From Deinococcus sp. LM3 (GTDB taxonomy: Bacteria; Deinococcota; Deinococci; Deinococcales; Deinococcaceae): a stretch of DNA of 64,000 bases. The notes under the pieces were generated by a model. The model made no database searches and had not been told where the DNA came from. It saw nothing but the letters and a program-made list of their open reading frames with translations. Below are positions 22,046-31,662 of the stretch, in pieces. Position numbers and translations under genes: made by a program. Position 1 is the stretch's first letter; every line of letters begins with the position of its first letter. The stretch is taken from positions 2,320,501 through 2,384,500 of the forward strand of contig NZ_MUFV01000001.1 in NCBI RefSeq assembly GCF_002017875.1, given 5' to 3'.

Positions 22046-23011
22046 TCAGGGGAAGGCCAGGATCGGCGTTTCGTCCGCCACGTGCAGCCCCAGCCGCAGG
22101 TCATGCGCGAGTTCCTCCGGCGTGTCCCCCCAGGAATCCACGCTGACCCGCGTGATCCCCGCCGCCCGCAGGCGCGCGTTCACTTCGTTCAGCAGCGCCG
22201 CGCGCAGGTTCGTGTGCCGCCACGCGACCGTCACGCCCGGCGCGTCGATGCGGCCCAGCCCGTCCTCGACGGCGGCGCGGCACACGCCCACGCCCCGGCC
22301 CTCCGCGTCCAGCGCCACGACGCTCAGGTGCGAGTCGAAGCCGCCCGCGCCGTCCTCGGCCGCTTCCGGCGCCGCCGCGTGATGCCCCACGCGGTCCTCG
22401 AACGCCGCGAGCGCCTCCAGCCGCGCCGGCACGCTCACCCCGGCCAGGGGACGCAGCGTCACGCCTTCCGGGGCGTCCACGTGGCGGTACGGCACGCGGC
22501 CCTCCAGCCGGCGGTACGCGCCCACCTCGCGGAATCCCGCCTCGATCAGCGCTTCGGGCGGAAACAGGTGCCCCTCGGCAAAGGCGTACACGCGGCCCGC
22601 GCGTTCCCACGCGGCGCGCGCCAGGGCCGCCGCCGCCTCGGCGCGGCGCGGTCCGCCCAGCACGCCGCCCAGCAGCTCGGACCCGTGCGCCGGGCTGGGC
22701 CGCGTGCCGACCGCGCCCAGCACCACCTCGCGCCCCCCGTCCGGTTGAGGCGTCCCGTCCGGCCCGAGCGGTTCGTGCCGTTCGAACGCCACCCAGGCGT
22801 CCGTGCAGGCCTGCGCCATCCACGCGACTGCCTCGCGCGGCGCCTCGTACAGCGCGGCCAGCACCAGTTCCAGCTGCTCGGGCCCCAGCGCCTCGACCTG
22901 CACCGGCCCCACCCGGACCGGCCCCGCCCGCACCGACTCCGGCGCGTCGGGCGTCAGCACGTCCTGCTCCTGCGGCGCGTCCTGTCCGGCGGCGTGTTCG
23001 TCGGCGCTCAC
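22046..23011 (-). CDS. GNAT-type acetyltransferase-like protein
   Basis: 321 aa, starting at a GTG that overlaps the glgA stop as GTGA, so translation is coupled. The layout suggests two GNAT-like halves: EQLELVLAALYEAPREAVAWM ... AFAEGHLFPPEALIEAGFREVGAYRRLEGRVPYRHV, and VGVCRAAVEDGLGRIDAPGVTVAWRHTNLRAALLNEVNARLRAAGITRVSVDSW, the second with the acetyl-CoA loop region and typical C-terminal strands. The substrate is unknown. Its position after glgA is the only hint and may mean little. Confidence 0.7.
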   Translation of the reverse strand: MSADEHAAGQDAPQEQDVLTPDAPESVRAGPVRVGPVQVEALGPEQLELVLAALYEAPREAVAWMAQACTDAWVAFERHEPLGPDGTPQPDGGREVVLGAVGTRPSPAHGSELLGGVLGGPRRAEAAAALARAAWERAGRVYAFAEGHLFPPEALIEAGFREVGAYRRLEGRVPYRHVDAPEGVTLRPLAGVSVPARLEALAAFEDRVGHHAAAPEAAEDGAGGFDSHLSVVALDAEGRGVGVCRAAVEDGLGRIDAPGVTVAWRHTNLRAALLNEVNARLRAAGITRVSVDSWGDTPEELAHDLRLGLHVADETPILAFP

Positions 23012-24399
23012 GCCTCCACCAGTCCCGCCACGGCCGGCGCGGCGCTGCTCAGCACCCGCGCGTACAGCCCCAGGTACTCGCGCGCCGGGCCGTCCCAGCT
23101 GAATTCCAAGCGCATCGCCCGCGCCGCCCGCTCCTGCCACCCGGCCGGATCGTCGAACGCTGCGCGCGCCTCCCCGCACGCCGCCACCAGCCCCCCCACC
23201 GACGCCTCGGCGAACGAGAAGCCCACGTCGGCCGGCACGGTATCCACCAGCCCACCCGTCGCGCGCACCACCGGCAGCGTCCCGTAGCGCATGGCGATCA
23301 TCTGCGACAGCCCGCACGGCTCGAAGCGGCTGGGCATCGCGAACGCGTCCGCGCCCGCGTAGATGCGGTGCGCGAGCGGCTCGTTCATGCCCTGCGCGAA
23401 CACCACCCGCGGATGCGCCGCCCACTCCCGCAGCGCCGCCTCCAGCGCCGGATCACCGCCGCCCAGCACCACCACGTTCCAGTCCTGCACCAGCTGCGGC
23501 AGCGCCCCGATCAGCAGGTCCATGCCCTTCTGCTCGGCCAGCCGGCTGACACTCGCCAGGATGGGCGCGCCGTCCAGCCCGAACTCTGAGCGCACCGCCG
23601 CCACCGCCGCCCCCTTCCCGCGCGGATCCGTGAACAGAGGCACATCCGGGTCGGTCGCCGGATCCCAGCGCACCTGATCCAGCCCGTTCAGGATGCCGCT
23701 CAGCCGCCCCGCCCCCTGAAGGTGCCGCATCAGGCCCTCCAGGCCCTCCCCGAACTCGGGCGTGGTGATCTCACGCGCGTACGTGGGACTGACCGTCGTC
23801 ACCTGCGACGAGAACACCAGCCCCGCCTTCATCAGGTTCACGTCCCCGTGAAATTCCAGCGTCTCATGCGTGAACGCCCACTCCGGCAGGCCCGTCCAGC
23901 CCATGGCGTCCATCAGGTTCCAGCGGCCCTGGTACTGCAGGTTATGCACGCTGAACACCGACCGCACCCCCGAGAGGCGCGCGTGCGCCACCACCAGTCC
24001 CGCCTGCCAGTCATGCCCGTGCAGCACGTCCGGCCGCACCCCCAGCTGCGCCAGGACCGGCAGCACGGCCCGCCCGAACAGACTGAAGCGCCACACGTCG
24101 TCCGGGTGGTACAGCCCCGGCCGGTCGAAGCACGACAGCCCCACGAACACGAAACGCACCCCCGCCCGGCGCACCTCACCCACCCGCACCTCCGGCAGCG
24201 GCGGCTGACCCGCCACGCCCGGCAGCGCCCCACGCCAGACCAGCGTCACGTCGCCCGGCACGTCCGCGTACCACGGCGAGACGACCGTCACCTCTGCCCC
24301 CAGCCCGGCCTGCACCGCGGGCAGCACCCCCAGCACATCACCCAGACCACCGGACCGCGAGAACGGGAACACCTCGGACGCCACGTGCACGACTTGCAT
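23008..24399 (-). CDS. glgA: Glycogen synthase (ADP-glucose starch synthase, GT5)
   Basis: 463 aa starting MQVVHVASEVFPFSRSGGLGDVLGVLP: the KxGGL-type ADP-glucose loop appears here as RSGGLGD, with Arg or Ser in place of the usual Lys. Other GT5 motifs: LHGHDWQAGLVVAHARL, VFSVHNLQYQG, VSRLAEQKGMDLL, AMPSRFEPCGLSQMIAMRYGTLPVVRATGGLVDTV. It extends alpha-1,4-glucan chains. TACAGT is exactly 7 nt upstream of the ATG, indicating a leaderless message. The other glg genes are not in the window. Confidence 0.93.
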   Translation of the reverse strand: MQVVHVASEVFPFSRSGGLGDVLGVLPAVQAGLGAEVTVVSPWYADVPGDVTLVWRGALPGVAGQPPLPEVRVGEVRRAGVRFVFVGLSCFDRPGLYHPDDVWRFSLFGRAVLPVLAQLGVRPDVLHGHDWQAGLVVAHARLSGVRSVFSVHNLQYQGRWNLMDAMGWTGLPEWAFTHETLEFHGDVNLMKAGLVFSSQVTTVSPTYAREITTPEFGEGLEGLMRHLQGAGRLSGILNGLDQVRWDPATDPDVPLFTDPRGKGAAVAAVRSEFGLDGAPILASVSRLAEQKGMDLLIGALPQLVQDWNVVVLGGGDPALEAALREWAAHPRVVFAQGMNEPLAHRIYAGADAFAMPSRFEPCGLSQMIAMRYGTLPVVRATGGLVDTVPADVGFSFAEASVGGLVAACGEARAAFDDPAGWQERAARAMRLEFSWDGPAREYLGLYARVLSSAAPAVAGLVEA

Positions 24400-24440
24400 A
24401 CCCAGCACTGTACCCGCCGCGCCCCCCGAAGCGCCCGCGT

Positions 24441-24469
24441 TTGACAACGCCCGCCCCCGTTGCTACACT
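24441..24469 (+). promoter_or_regulatory. Consensus promoter of the first tRNA cluster
   Basis: TTGACA (24441-24446), a 17-nt spacer, then TACACT (24464-24469) preceded by TGC, so it also has an extended -10. The tRNA begins about 40 nt downstream. The best promoter match in the window. Confidence 0.9.
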
Positions 24470-24508
24470 TCCCCTCGCCTGAACGACCGGCGCGGCACAG
24501 GCGCCTGA

Positions 24509-24584
<76 letters not shown>

Positions 24585-24589
24585 GAAAC

Positions 24590-24664
24590 GGGCGGTTAGC
24601 TCAGTGGTAGAGCATTCGCTTCACACGCGAAGGGTCGTAGGTTCAAATCCTATACCGCCCACCA
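24590..24664 (+). tRNA. tRNA-Val (CAC)
   Basis: 75 nt including CCA. Acceptor GGGCGGT/ACCGCCC pairs fully, anticodon loop TTCACAC gives CAC, T arm GTAGGTTCAAATCCTAT. Only 5 nt separate it from the CAT tRNA, so both come from one transcript. Confidence 0.95.
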
Positions 24665-24678
24665 GATACAGAAAAACA

Positions 24679-24700
24679 CCCCGCTCAGGCGGGGCTTTTT
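24679..24700 (+). terminator. Rho-independent terminator of the tRNA cluster
   Basis: Stem ccccgc / gcgggg, loop tcag, followed by CTTTTT. It ends the CAT-Val tRNA transcript. Confidence 0.92.
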
Positions 24701-24752
24701 CATGCCCCGAGCGGGGCGGCTGGCGCGAAGTGGCGCGGCCGCCCCCACCGGG

Positions 24753-24962
24753 TCACTTCATGCCGGCATTCCCGGTCTGCTTAACCGCCTCCATGCGCCC
24801 CAGCGCCTCCAGCCACTCGGCCTCACTCAGGCTGTCCAGGGACTGCCCGTTAAACCGGTCGGCCAGAACTTCCCGCATGGCCTCGGCCTCCAGCAGGCTG
24901 GCCCCTTCACGGCCCAAGCGTTCCAGAATCGGGTCCAGACCCATCGAGCGGCTGATCGTCAT
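24753..24962 (-). CDS. Small hypothetical protein
   Basis: 69 aa, MTISRSMGLDPILERLGREG, helical with a charged middle (LLEAEAMREVLADRF, LDSLSEAEWLEALGRM) and codon use like neighbouring genes. No domain recognised. It is convergent with the tRNA cluster and divergent from the TrmB-type regulator gene. Confidence 0.55.
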   Translation of the reverse strand: MTISRSMGLDPILERLGREGASLLEAEAMREVLADRFNGQSLDSLSEAEWLEALGRMEAVKQTGNAGMK

Positions 24963-25076
24963 GCCCCACGCTACCCCCGGCTGCCGGCCGCGCAGATGAA
25001 CGTCGGCCCGCCACGGCCTTCATCTGCCCGCCGCATGCGCCTGCCCCGCCCCCCGCATCCCGTATGCTGAGCAGCG

Positions 25077-25790
25077 ATGAGCGCCGTGATCCACCTGCAA
25101 GCGCTCGGGCTGACCGAATACGAAGCCCGTGCCTACACCGCCCTCCTGGCCCTCGGGCGAGCCGTGCCCGCCCGCGTGGCCCGGCAGGCCGGTATTCCCC
25201 GGCCCAAGATCTACGAGACGCTCGAACGCCTCGAGGGTCGCGGCCTCGCCGCCAAGGTCGGCCAGAACCCCCTGGAATACGCGCCCCTCAGCGCCCGCGA
25301 GTACCTGGCCCGCGCGCGCCGCTCCTTCGACGACCGCCTCGGCGCCCTCGACCGCGACCTGTCCCGCCTCGCCCCCGACCCCGCCCCGGAAGCCGTGTAC
25401 CACCTGCACGGCGAGGCCGCCATCCGCAGTCTCTGCGAGGACCTTACCCTCAACGCCCGCCGCAGCCTGTACATGGCCGGCGAGGCCAGCTTCGCCGACC
25501 GGCTCGAACGCCTCACCCCCCGCGGCGTCGAGCTGCACCGCACCCCCCTGACCGACCTGCCCAGCGTCGCCGCGCACGGCCAGCGCGCCTTCCTGCTCGC
25601 CCGAGACGGCGAGGCCGCCCTGATCGCCCACTTCATCGACGAGGGCGGCAGCGGAGAGGCCCACGGCGTGCACACGCACAACCCGGTCATCATTCACCTG
25701 ATCGAAGGGTACGTGCAGCTCGCCGCGCAGACCACCGCCGCCCGCACCCCGGCCACCGCCGCCACCGACCCCGCTGCCCCAGCCGACTGA
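25077..25790 (+). CDS. TrmB family transcriptional regulator
   Basis: 237 aa. Residues 1-70 form the TrmB winged helix (IHLQALGLTEYEARAYTALLALGRAVPARVARQAGIPRPKIYETLERLEGRGLAA), then a short coiled coil and a C-terminal phospholipase-D-like sensor part (AVYHLHGEAAIRSLCEDLTLNARRSLYMAGEASFADRLERL). The C terminus is low complexity (TTAARTPATAATD). TrmB proteins often sense sugars and repress transporter genes, but no such operon is adjacent. TATGCT lies 8 nt upstream of the ATG. Confidence 0.88.
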   Translation: MSAVIHLQALGLTEYEARAYTALLALGRAVPARVARQAGIPRPKIYETLERLEGRGLAAKVGQNPLEYAPLSAREYLARARRSFDDRLGALDRDLSRLAPDPAPEAVYHLHGEAAIRSLCEDLTLNARRSLYMAGEASFADRLERLTPRGVELHRTPLTDLPSVAAHGQRAFLLARDGEAALIAHFIDEGGSGEAHGVHTHNPVIIHLIEGYVQLAAQTTAARTPATAATDPAAPAD

Positions 25791-25814
25791 CCGGAGCGCC
25801 CCGGCCCGCCGCAG

Positions 25815-25843
25815 TTGACAGGTCGGGAAGTCGCTGTTAATCT
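25815..25843 (+). promoter_or_regulatory. Consensus promoter of the second tRNA cluster
   Basis: TTGACA (25815-25820), a 17-nt spacer, TAATCT (25838-25843). The tRNA-Ala gene begins 35 nt later. Confidence 0.85.
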
Positions 25844-25876
25844 ATCTGAGCCTCCGACGAGGCAAGAGGGAAAAAG

Positions 25877-25954
<78 letters not shown>

Positions 25955-25961
25955 GGAACGC

Positions 25962-25985
25962 CCCCGCCCGCAGGCGGGGTTTTTT
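25962..25985 (+). terminator. Rho-independent terminator between tRNA-Ala and tRNA-Met
   Basis: Stem ccccgcc / ggcgggg, loop cgca, then six T. It sits only 4 nt before the next tRNA, so tRNA-Met depends on read-through or processing. Confidence 0.85.
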
Positions 25986-25988
25986 CAA

Positions 25989-26065
<77 letters not shown>

Positions 26066-26072
26066 AACACAG

Positions 26073-26105
26073 GAATCCCCGTCCAGCACGGGGATTCTTC
26101 GTTTT
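26073..26105 (+). terminator. Hairpin terminator after tRNA-Met
   Basis: A 10-bp stem gaatccccgt / acggggattc with a 5-nt loop followed by TTCGTTTT. Confidence 0.88.
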
Positions 26106-26302
26106 GTATGCAGCTCATGTGCTCGGCTCAACGAGCAGTGATCGTTTACTCCAGTACCCACCAGTCGGGGCGCGCAGAGCGGCGCCGCCGGGTCAGCGAG
26201 CTTCCGGGTGGTCAGCGAACCACCTGGAAGCCGTATCAGCGCGTCGAGGGAGGAGGGGCGTGCTGTTCGCCCCTCCACGTCTCTGAAGGCTGGCGGCCGG
26301 TC
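26106..26302. other. Gene-free stretch between tRNA-Met and repeat copy C
   Basis: About 200 bp with no supported gene. Short open frames here have no ribosome binding site or recognisable motif. I looked for a repeat of the tRNA-Met 3' end as an attachment-site trace and did not see one by eye. Confidence 0.5.
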
Positions 26303-26437
26303 ATACGGACTCCGATTGAATGGGCTTTGCAGCCCATTCAATCCGAGCGAAGCGAGTGGGAGCAAAACGGGTTCCGGACGTGGAGTCGGCAATCCGGTGA
26401 AGTTCCGGATGGTCGGCGAAACAAACGGAATCCGTAT
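26303..26437 (+). repeat. Dispersed MITE-like element, copy C (short form)
   Basis: 135 bp, ATACGGACTCCG ... CGGAATCCGTAT. It has the cleanest internal hairpin: GATTGAATGGGCT / AGCCCATTCAATC, loop TTGC. Its right end abuts the stop codon of the minus-strand helicase-nuclease gene (TGA|TACGG read on that strand). Confidence 0.93.
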
Positions 26438-29400
26438 CAGGTGGGCGCCGGGTGTGACGCGTCTGGCCGGTAGCTGCTGGCGACCTGCAAGGCGGTGCGG
26501 GCGTTCTCGGTGAGGCGCTGCTGACCGTAGGCCGCCAGCACGAGCCGGAAGAGTGCTTCCGGGTTGCCTCCGGCCAGACTGGGTTCCCGCTGCGTGAAAT
26601 GCTGCATCAGGGCGTGCAGTTCCGACGGTGGAATCTCGGAGAGTTTACGCGGCCCGGCTTCTCGCAGGCGCACCGGGGGGGCGCCGCTGACGCGAACGAT
26701 CTGATCGACGTACCCAGGAAGGCCGGTTTCGCGGGAGAGGATCAGCGTGCCGTCCTTGAGGGCGCGGGTCATGGCCTTGTTCAGCAGGCTCTTGGTGGTG
26801 ACGCCGAACCGGACGCCAGCCGCCTGACAGTACAGCTGGTACGCGCGGCGGCACAGCACCGGGCCCTCGGCGGCGATGATCTCCCGCAGCCCCTCGATGA
26901 CCGGCGTGAACGAGTCCACGCTGCGCGGATCGGTGAGCGGGCGGCTGGCCCAGACGGTGTACGGCTCCAGAAGAACGCTGCCCGGCGTGGCGCTGGGGGC
27001 TGGTGCGTCAGGGACAGTGGCCGTGGCGGTGCCAGTCTCTGCAACGGCCCCACTCTCTGCAACGGTCCCAGGCTCTGTCGCGGTCCCAGGCGCCGTATCG
27101 GGGGTGCCTGGGTCGATCACCTCGCTGGCGGTCTGCTCGATGGGTTCGTGCGCGGCGCTCTCGGCGCGTCGGGCGGCCTCCGGGGATACCTCGGGGGCAG
27201 GTTGCCCCTCGGGCGCGGGTGTGTCGGGCGTGTGGTCGGGGGAGGGGGCGTAGTTGCGGGGGTCGCCTTCCGGGTACACGCCGCGCCGGTCCAGGGTCGT
27301 CCAGAGATCGGCGAGCGCGGCGTCCGGGTCGCGGGTGAAGGTGCTGCCACGCACCCGCCAGAACTCCATGCCGGCCCGTTCGAGCGTCTGCTGCCGGGCG
27401 AGGTCCGCGCGGTACCGTTCCGGGCCGTGCCAGTGGTCGCCGTCGCACTCGACCGCGAGGCGGCCGCGCAGCCCCTCCACGACCAGGTCGATGCGGTACC
27501 CGTTCAGTTCGTACTGCGGGATGACGCGGTAGCCACGGTCGACCAGTTGAAGGTACACGTCCACCTCGAACCACGAGTCGAACGGGGCCGGTGCGCGCGT
27601 CTGGCCTCGCCCGGTGCGGCCGGCGAGTTCGCGCAGGTCGAGGATCTCCTGCCTTGGGAGCGGACGCCACCCGGCCAGTTCGGGGTTCTGCACGTGCCGG
27701 ATCAGGGCGGCGCGCAGGTCCCCGGCCCCCAGGTCGTCCGGGGTGACGCTGTGGAACAGCCACAGCTGGTCGCGGGCGCGGCTGACGGCGACGTTGTAAC
27801 GCGGCTGGAAGATCCGGTCGTCCATCGCGACGGTCCTGGCGCGGCCCTCGCTGGGCGCGGCGACCATGCTGAGGAAGATCACGTCACGCTCGTCCCCCTG
27901 GAAGGAGTACGCGTTCCCGCAGACGATCCGCCGCGCATCAATCTCCGCCTCGCTCAGTTCCCGCTGGAGCAGGGCGTTGATGTGCTCGGCCTGCCTGTCC
28001 CCCAGGAGGCTGATGACGCCCATGGTCTTGCCCCGGTACGTGGGGTTGGCGACGCACGCCCTGATCTGGTCCACGATCGCGCGCGCCTCGGCGGGGTTGA
28101 CGTTGTTGTCTTTGCCAGTGGTGATGCCGTCCGGGACGTGCTGCGCGATCAGGGGTTGCAGGCGGTCCGCGCCGAACTGCCGCAGCGCGATCAGCGGCTC
28201 GGTGTACGAGAGGTCGCTGCTGAACTTGATGATCTCCGGCATGCAGCGGAAGTGCTCACGCAGCGCCAGCACGCCAGGGTAGGCGTACTTCGTGAAGTCG
28301 TACAGGCTCGACTGCGGCGTGCCGATCACGTGCGTGGCCGGGAAGTCATGCAGGTACTTCCGCACGAGCGTGTCCACCTGCTCGGCGGAGATGCCGACCC
28401 CGTCCGGGGAGATCTGCTTGTCGTCCCCGACCACGATGAGCTTCTTCGCGATGTACGTCAGGAATAGCGCCTCCGGGCCGGACTGCGACGCCTCGTCCAC
28501 GATGACCACGTCGAACATCCCCCTGGACGGCGCGAAACTCTCCGCGACGAGGTGCAGCGGCATGATCCAGGCGGGAATGCTGTCGCGCGCCTGCGTCAGG
28601 GACTGCCGCGCGACCGCCATGAACTTCCCGGCGTGCTTCCCGGTGCCCTTCCCGACCTTCTTCACCGCCTGCTGCCACGCCACGAGGTTCGCCTGCTGAC
28701 CCTGCGTGAGCCGGTCGAGGGTGTTCCGCCACGCCTTGACGGCCGCCAGCTGCCCGAGCGTCTCGCGCTCCTGCTGCCGGACGTCCCGCAGCGCTGCCCG
28801 GACGTCCTGCTCCGCCTCGGGGCGGGTGATCTCCCTGAGCTGGGTGTCCGCATGCGCCCAGCGCCACGCAGCTTCCAGATTCGAGAGGCGGTCCGCCCAC
28901 ACCGCCGAGTCTAGGTCGTCCAGCAGGGCAGCCGCCAGCAGGGGCGCGCCCTGCTGCAGGCGTGACAGCAGCGCTCTCTGATCGTGCAGGGCCGCGGCGC
29001 GCCGGTCCAGGTCGGTCAGGTGCAGGTACGCTGACCCGTACGCCGCTGCGTCGCGCCCCTCCAGGCTGCCGATGAGGTCCTGCACGACGGAGTGGACGTT
29101 CCCGGCCGCGCGCAGGCCCTCAAGGTAGGGGAGGGTCTGCTCGAGCGCCTCACGGCTCACCCGCGCCGCGTGCTCTGCGTCCGCAGCGCGCAGGGCGGTC
29201 ACCAGCGCGTTCAGTTCGTTCTCGTTCCACCACTGCGGCTCACCCAGGCCGGGAATGCCGCCCAGCGCCTGCCGCGCCCGATCAAGTGCGGCCTGGACGC
29301 TGCTCAGGCCGGTCAGGAGCGTCAGTTGCTCGGCCAGTTCCGCCAGTTGCAGGCGGCGGGGTCCGTCCGTACTGATCCCCTGCGCCGCCCAGAGGTCCTT

Positions 29401-31662
29401 GAGGCCCGTCCACTTCTTCTCCAGTTGCAGCAGGCGCAGCAGGTCCTGCACGATGCCGCTGTTGTCGGCCGCGCGGCCACCCACAGTCAGGGCGTCCCTG
29501 AAGTACATCCGTTCCCGCACGGCGGCCGGCTTCCCGAACAGGCCCGTCCACTTCCCGCCGGCCTGCAGGTGCCTGATCACCTCGCGCGCGTCCGCCTCAA
29601 GCTGCTCCGGGGCGCGGCCGCCATGCCCGGCGATGACGTTGGCTTCCATCCACTCGGCTTCCTTCTGAAGTTCCGGCAGCAGCTCCTGCGTGCGGGCCGC
29701 GAGGTCCTGCCAGCGCGCCCACTGCCCCTTGAGCAGCGCGTCCACGGCGCGGGGCAGCCAGGTGGACGGACGGCGCCGGGCCGTGCCGGCCTGCGACTGA
29801 AGGTCCTGCAGGGCGCGCAGCAGCGCCTCGCGTCGCGCCGCGCCTGCTTCCGTCAGCGGCGTGAACGCGGGCGCGTCGCGGCCCTCGCTGCGCGCTGCGG
29901 CCACCTCCTGCGCCTGCTGCTCGGCCCGCGCGAACTGCACGAAGTCCTCGGGGCTCGGCAGGCGGCCGGGTTCCGGGCGGCGCAGGCGCAGACCCCTTGC
30001 CTCCTCTTCACGCACGTCCCGCAACCGTTCGAGCAGACGTCCCGCGTCCCCGTCCGGCAGGGGGGCTTCCGCGCCGCTCGGGTTGAACTCCAGCACCCAC
30101 TCGAACCGGGGTTCGTGCGCCCGGAGCTGCTCGCCGATCTGCTGCGGCGTGCCCCGGTACCCGTGCAGGTCCAGCGAGCCCGTCTCGCTGAGCCGCAGCG
30201 CCTCCAGTTGATCGAGCAGGTCGTTCTCCTGCTGGCGCAGCCGCTCGAGCCGCTTCCCGAGTTCCTCCTCCTGCCGCGCCTCGGCCGCCGCGTCACGGTG
30301 CTCCTTGCGGCGGATCATCTCCCCGACAGAGCTTTCCAGCATGGTGCGGGCGTCGCTGTCGCCGCGCAGGTGCGTCACGCACAGCGCCGCCAGTTCCGGC
30401 GGGAACTTGTCGCGCAGCACTTTCAGGGCGCGTTCGGTGTGACTCGTGACCAGCACCCGCTGGTTCGTCGCGAGCAGGTGACTGACGAGATTCACGATCG
30501 TGTGCGACTTGCCCGTGCCGGGCGGCCCCTGCACGAGCACGCCCCGCGCCCGGCCGATCCGGTCGACGATGCTGCGCTGCGCGTCGTTCGACGGTAGCGG
30601 AAAGTAGACGGTGCGCGGCCCACCGGCCGGGTTCTCCATGGGCGGCACCAGGTCATGCTCCCCCATGAACCGCTGCGCGGCGTCCGGCACGCCGGCCTGC
30701 TCCAGCTGCTCGATCACGCTGTCGTACGTGGCGGCCAGGGTCCGCTCGCCGCGCCTGCGCAGGATCAGCGCGGGCGCCCAGTGCACCACCGGGTTCCCCG
30801 TGGCCGCTCCCGGCGGCCGAAGGTCCGGGATGAACTCACCCTCACCGGACGCGGAGTTCGCCCAGGCGTTCAGGGCCGCCGGAACCCCCGCCGGGTCCCA
30901 GACGTCCTCCTGATACTCCGCCAGGATCGCCTCGGCGTCACCGGCCCGCACGCGGTGCTGCGGGTCGAGCATGTCCTGCTCCAGCAGGGCCCGCGCTCCG
31001 TCCGTGGACGGCACCACCGACAGCACCCCCTGCGCGGGATCGAACTGCAGGTGCACCTGCGCGGTGATCAGGTGACGGTCCACCGCGTACTCCCCGTCGG
31101 GCCGCCAGCGCAGCGCCCCGAACCCCAGGCGCAGCTCGAAGCGTTCCCCCTCCGCCTGAAGTCGCTGATGCAGGTCGAACAGCTGCACGTACCGCTCGTG
31201 CACACTCAGCGCGCGGCGCTCCCCGGTCGCCCACGCGCGCCACTGCGACTCGAACGCCTCCCAGGCGGCCAGCACCTCCGGTTGCTCGTCCAGGAACAGC
31301 GTGCTGCGGATGAGTTGCGGTTGCAGATCGTCATCCAGAACGGTCTCTCCCACCACCCGCTGCGTCTGGATGACAGGTGCCGCGTCCACCCGGCGCAGAT
31401 CGCCCGTCACCCAGTCCGTCAGGAGGGACGGCAACGTGGGCACAGGCTGACGGGACGGGCGGCGGATACTCAGCCACGTCTCCCCGATCCGGTCGGGTTC
31501 CGCGTAGACGGGATTGAAGATCTCCGGCTCGTTCGGGAGGCTGTGCAGCCAGACCAGCGTGGCGTCCTCGTTCGTGCGCTGCGGCTTGAACTTCAGCAGC
31601 GTGAACTCTTTGAGGTACTTGTAGAACCGCTGCGTGCGGTCCAGTTGCAGGGAAGTCGTCAT
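26437..31662 (-). CDS. Giant SF1 helicase fused to a Vsr-like PD-(D/E)XK nuclease
   Basis: 1741 aa. Order: an unrecognised N-terminal part; Walker A GPPGTGKSHT (about 378-388) in a VLVQ-GPPGTGKS-TIVNLVSHLL context; a long insert rich in coiled coil (about 440-1000); motif II VIVDEASQSGPEA (about 1052); GDDKQISPDGVGI; REHFRCMPEII; YSFQGDERDVI; NVAVSRARDQLWLF (about 1294). This is the UPF1-like SF1 core. Next comes a nuclease domain (about 1360-1440): WFEVDVYLQLV, YRIDLVV, AVECDGDHWH, ERAGMEFWRVRGS. A Thr/Ala/Pro linker (about 1520-1555) and a C-terminal helical domain (SVDSFTPVIEGLREIIAAEGPVLCRRAYQLYCQAAG) end it. Such helicase-nuclease proteins occur in defence islands; a role in phage or plasmid restriction, or in repair, is inferred. 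AGAGGA precedes the ATG. Confidence 0.85.
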   Translation of the reverse strand: MTTSLQLDRTQRFYKYLKEFTLLKFKPQRTNEDATLVWLHSLPNEPEIFNPVYAEPDRIGETWLSIRRPSRQPVPTLPSLLTDWVTGDLRRVDAAPVIQTQRVVGETVLDDDLQPQLIRSTLFLDEQPEVLAAWEAFESQWRAWATGERRALSVHERYVQLFDLHQRLQAEGERFELRLGFGALRWRPDGEYAVDRHLITAQVHLQFDPAQGVLSVVPSTDGARALLEQDMLDPQHRVRAGDAEAILAEYQEDVWDPAGVPAALNAWANSASGEGEFIPDLRPPGAATGNPVVHWAPALILRRRGERTLAATYDSVIEQLEQAGVPDAAQRFMGEHDLVPPMENPAGGPRTVYFPLPSNDAQRSIVDRIGRARGVLVQGPPGTGKSHTIVNLVSHLLATNQRVLVTSHTERALKVLRDKFPPELAALCVTHLRGDSDARTMLESSVGEMIRRKEHRDAAAEARQEEELGKRLERLRQQENDLLDQLEALRLSETGSLDLHGYRGTPQQIGEQLRAHEPRFEWVLEFNPSGAEAPLPDGDAGRLLERLRDVREEEARGLRLRRPEPGRLPSPEDFVQFARAEQQAQEVAAARSEGRDAPAFTPLTEAGAARREALLRALQDLQSQAGTARRRPSTWLPRAVDALLKGQWARWQDLAARTQELLPELQKEAEWMEANVIAGHGGRAPEQLEADAREVIRHLQAGGKWTGLFGKPAAVRERMYFRDALTVGGRAADNSGIVQDLLRLLQLEKKWTGLKDLWAAQGISTDGPRRLQLAELAEQLTLLTGLSSVQAALDRARQALGGIPGLGEPQWWNENELNALVTALRAADAEHAARVSREALEQTLPYLEGLRAAGNVHSVVQDLIGSLEGRDAAAYGSAYLHLTDLDRRAAALHDQRALLSRLQQGAPLLAAALLDDLDSAVWADRLSNLEAAWRWAHADTQLREITRPEAEQDVRAALRDVRQQERETLGQLAAVKAWRNTLDRLTQGQQANLVAWQQAVKKVGKGTGKHAGKFMAVARQSLTQARDSIPAWIMPLHLVAESFAPSRGMFDVVIVDEASQSGPEALFLTYIAKKLIVVGDDKQISPDGVGISAEQVDTLVRKYLHDFPATHVIGTPQSSLYDFTKYAYPGVLALREHFRCMPEIIKFSSDLSYTEPLIALRQFGADRLQPLIAQHVPDGITTGKDNNVNPAEARAIVDQIRACVANPTYRGKTMGVISLLGDRQAEHINALLQRELSEAEIDARRIVCGNAYSFQGDERDVIFLSMVAAPSEGRARTVAMDDRIFQPRYNVAVSRARDQLWLFHSVTPDDLGAGDLRAALIRHVQNPELAGWRPLPRQEILDLRELAGRTGRGQTRAPAPFDSWFEVDVYLQLVDRGYRVIPQYELNGYRIDLVVEGLRGRLAVECDGDHWHGPERYRADLARQQTLERAGMEFWRVRGSTFTRDPDAALADLWTTLDRRGVYPEGDPRNYAPSPDHTPDTPAPEGQPAPEVSPEAARRAESAAHEPIEQTASEVIDPGTPDTAPGTATEPGTVAESGAVAETGTATATVPDAPAPSATPGSVLLEPYTVWASRPLTDPRSVDSFTPVIEGLREIIAAEGPVLCRRAYQLYCQAAGVRFGVTTKSLLNKAMTRALKDGTLILSRETGLPGYVDQIVRVSGAPPVRLREAGPRKLSEIPPSELHALMQHFTQREPSLAGGNPEALFRLVLAAYGQQRLTENARTALQVASSYRPDASHPAPT

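Noticed and set aside
26104..26513. Short plus-strand frames around repeat copy C
   Set aside because: They run through the repeat and have no ribosome binding site or recognisable product.
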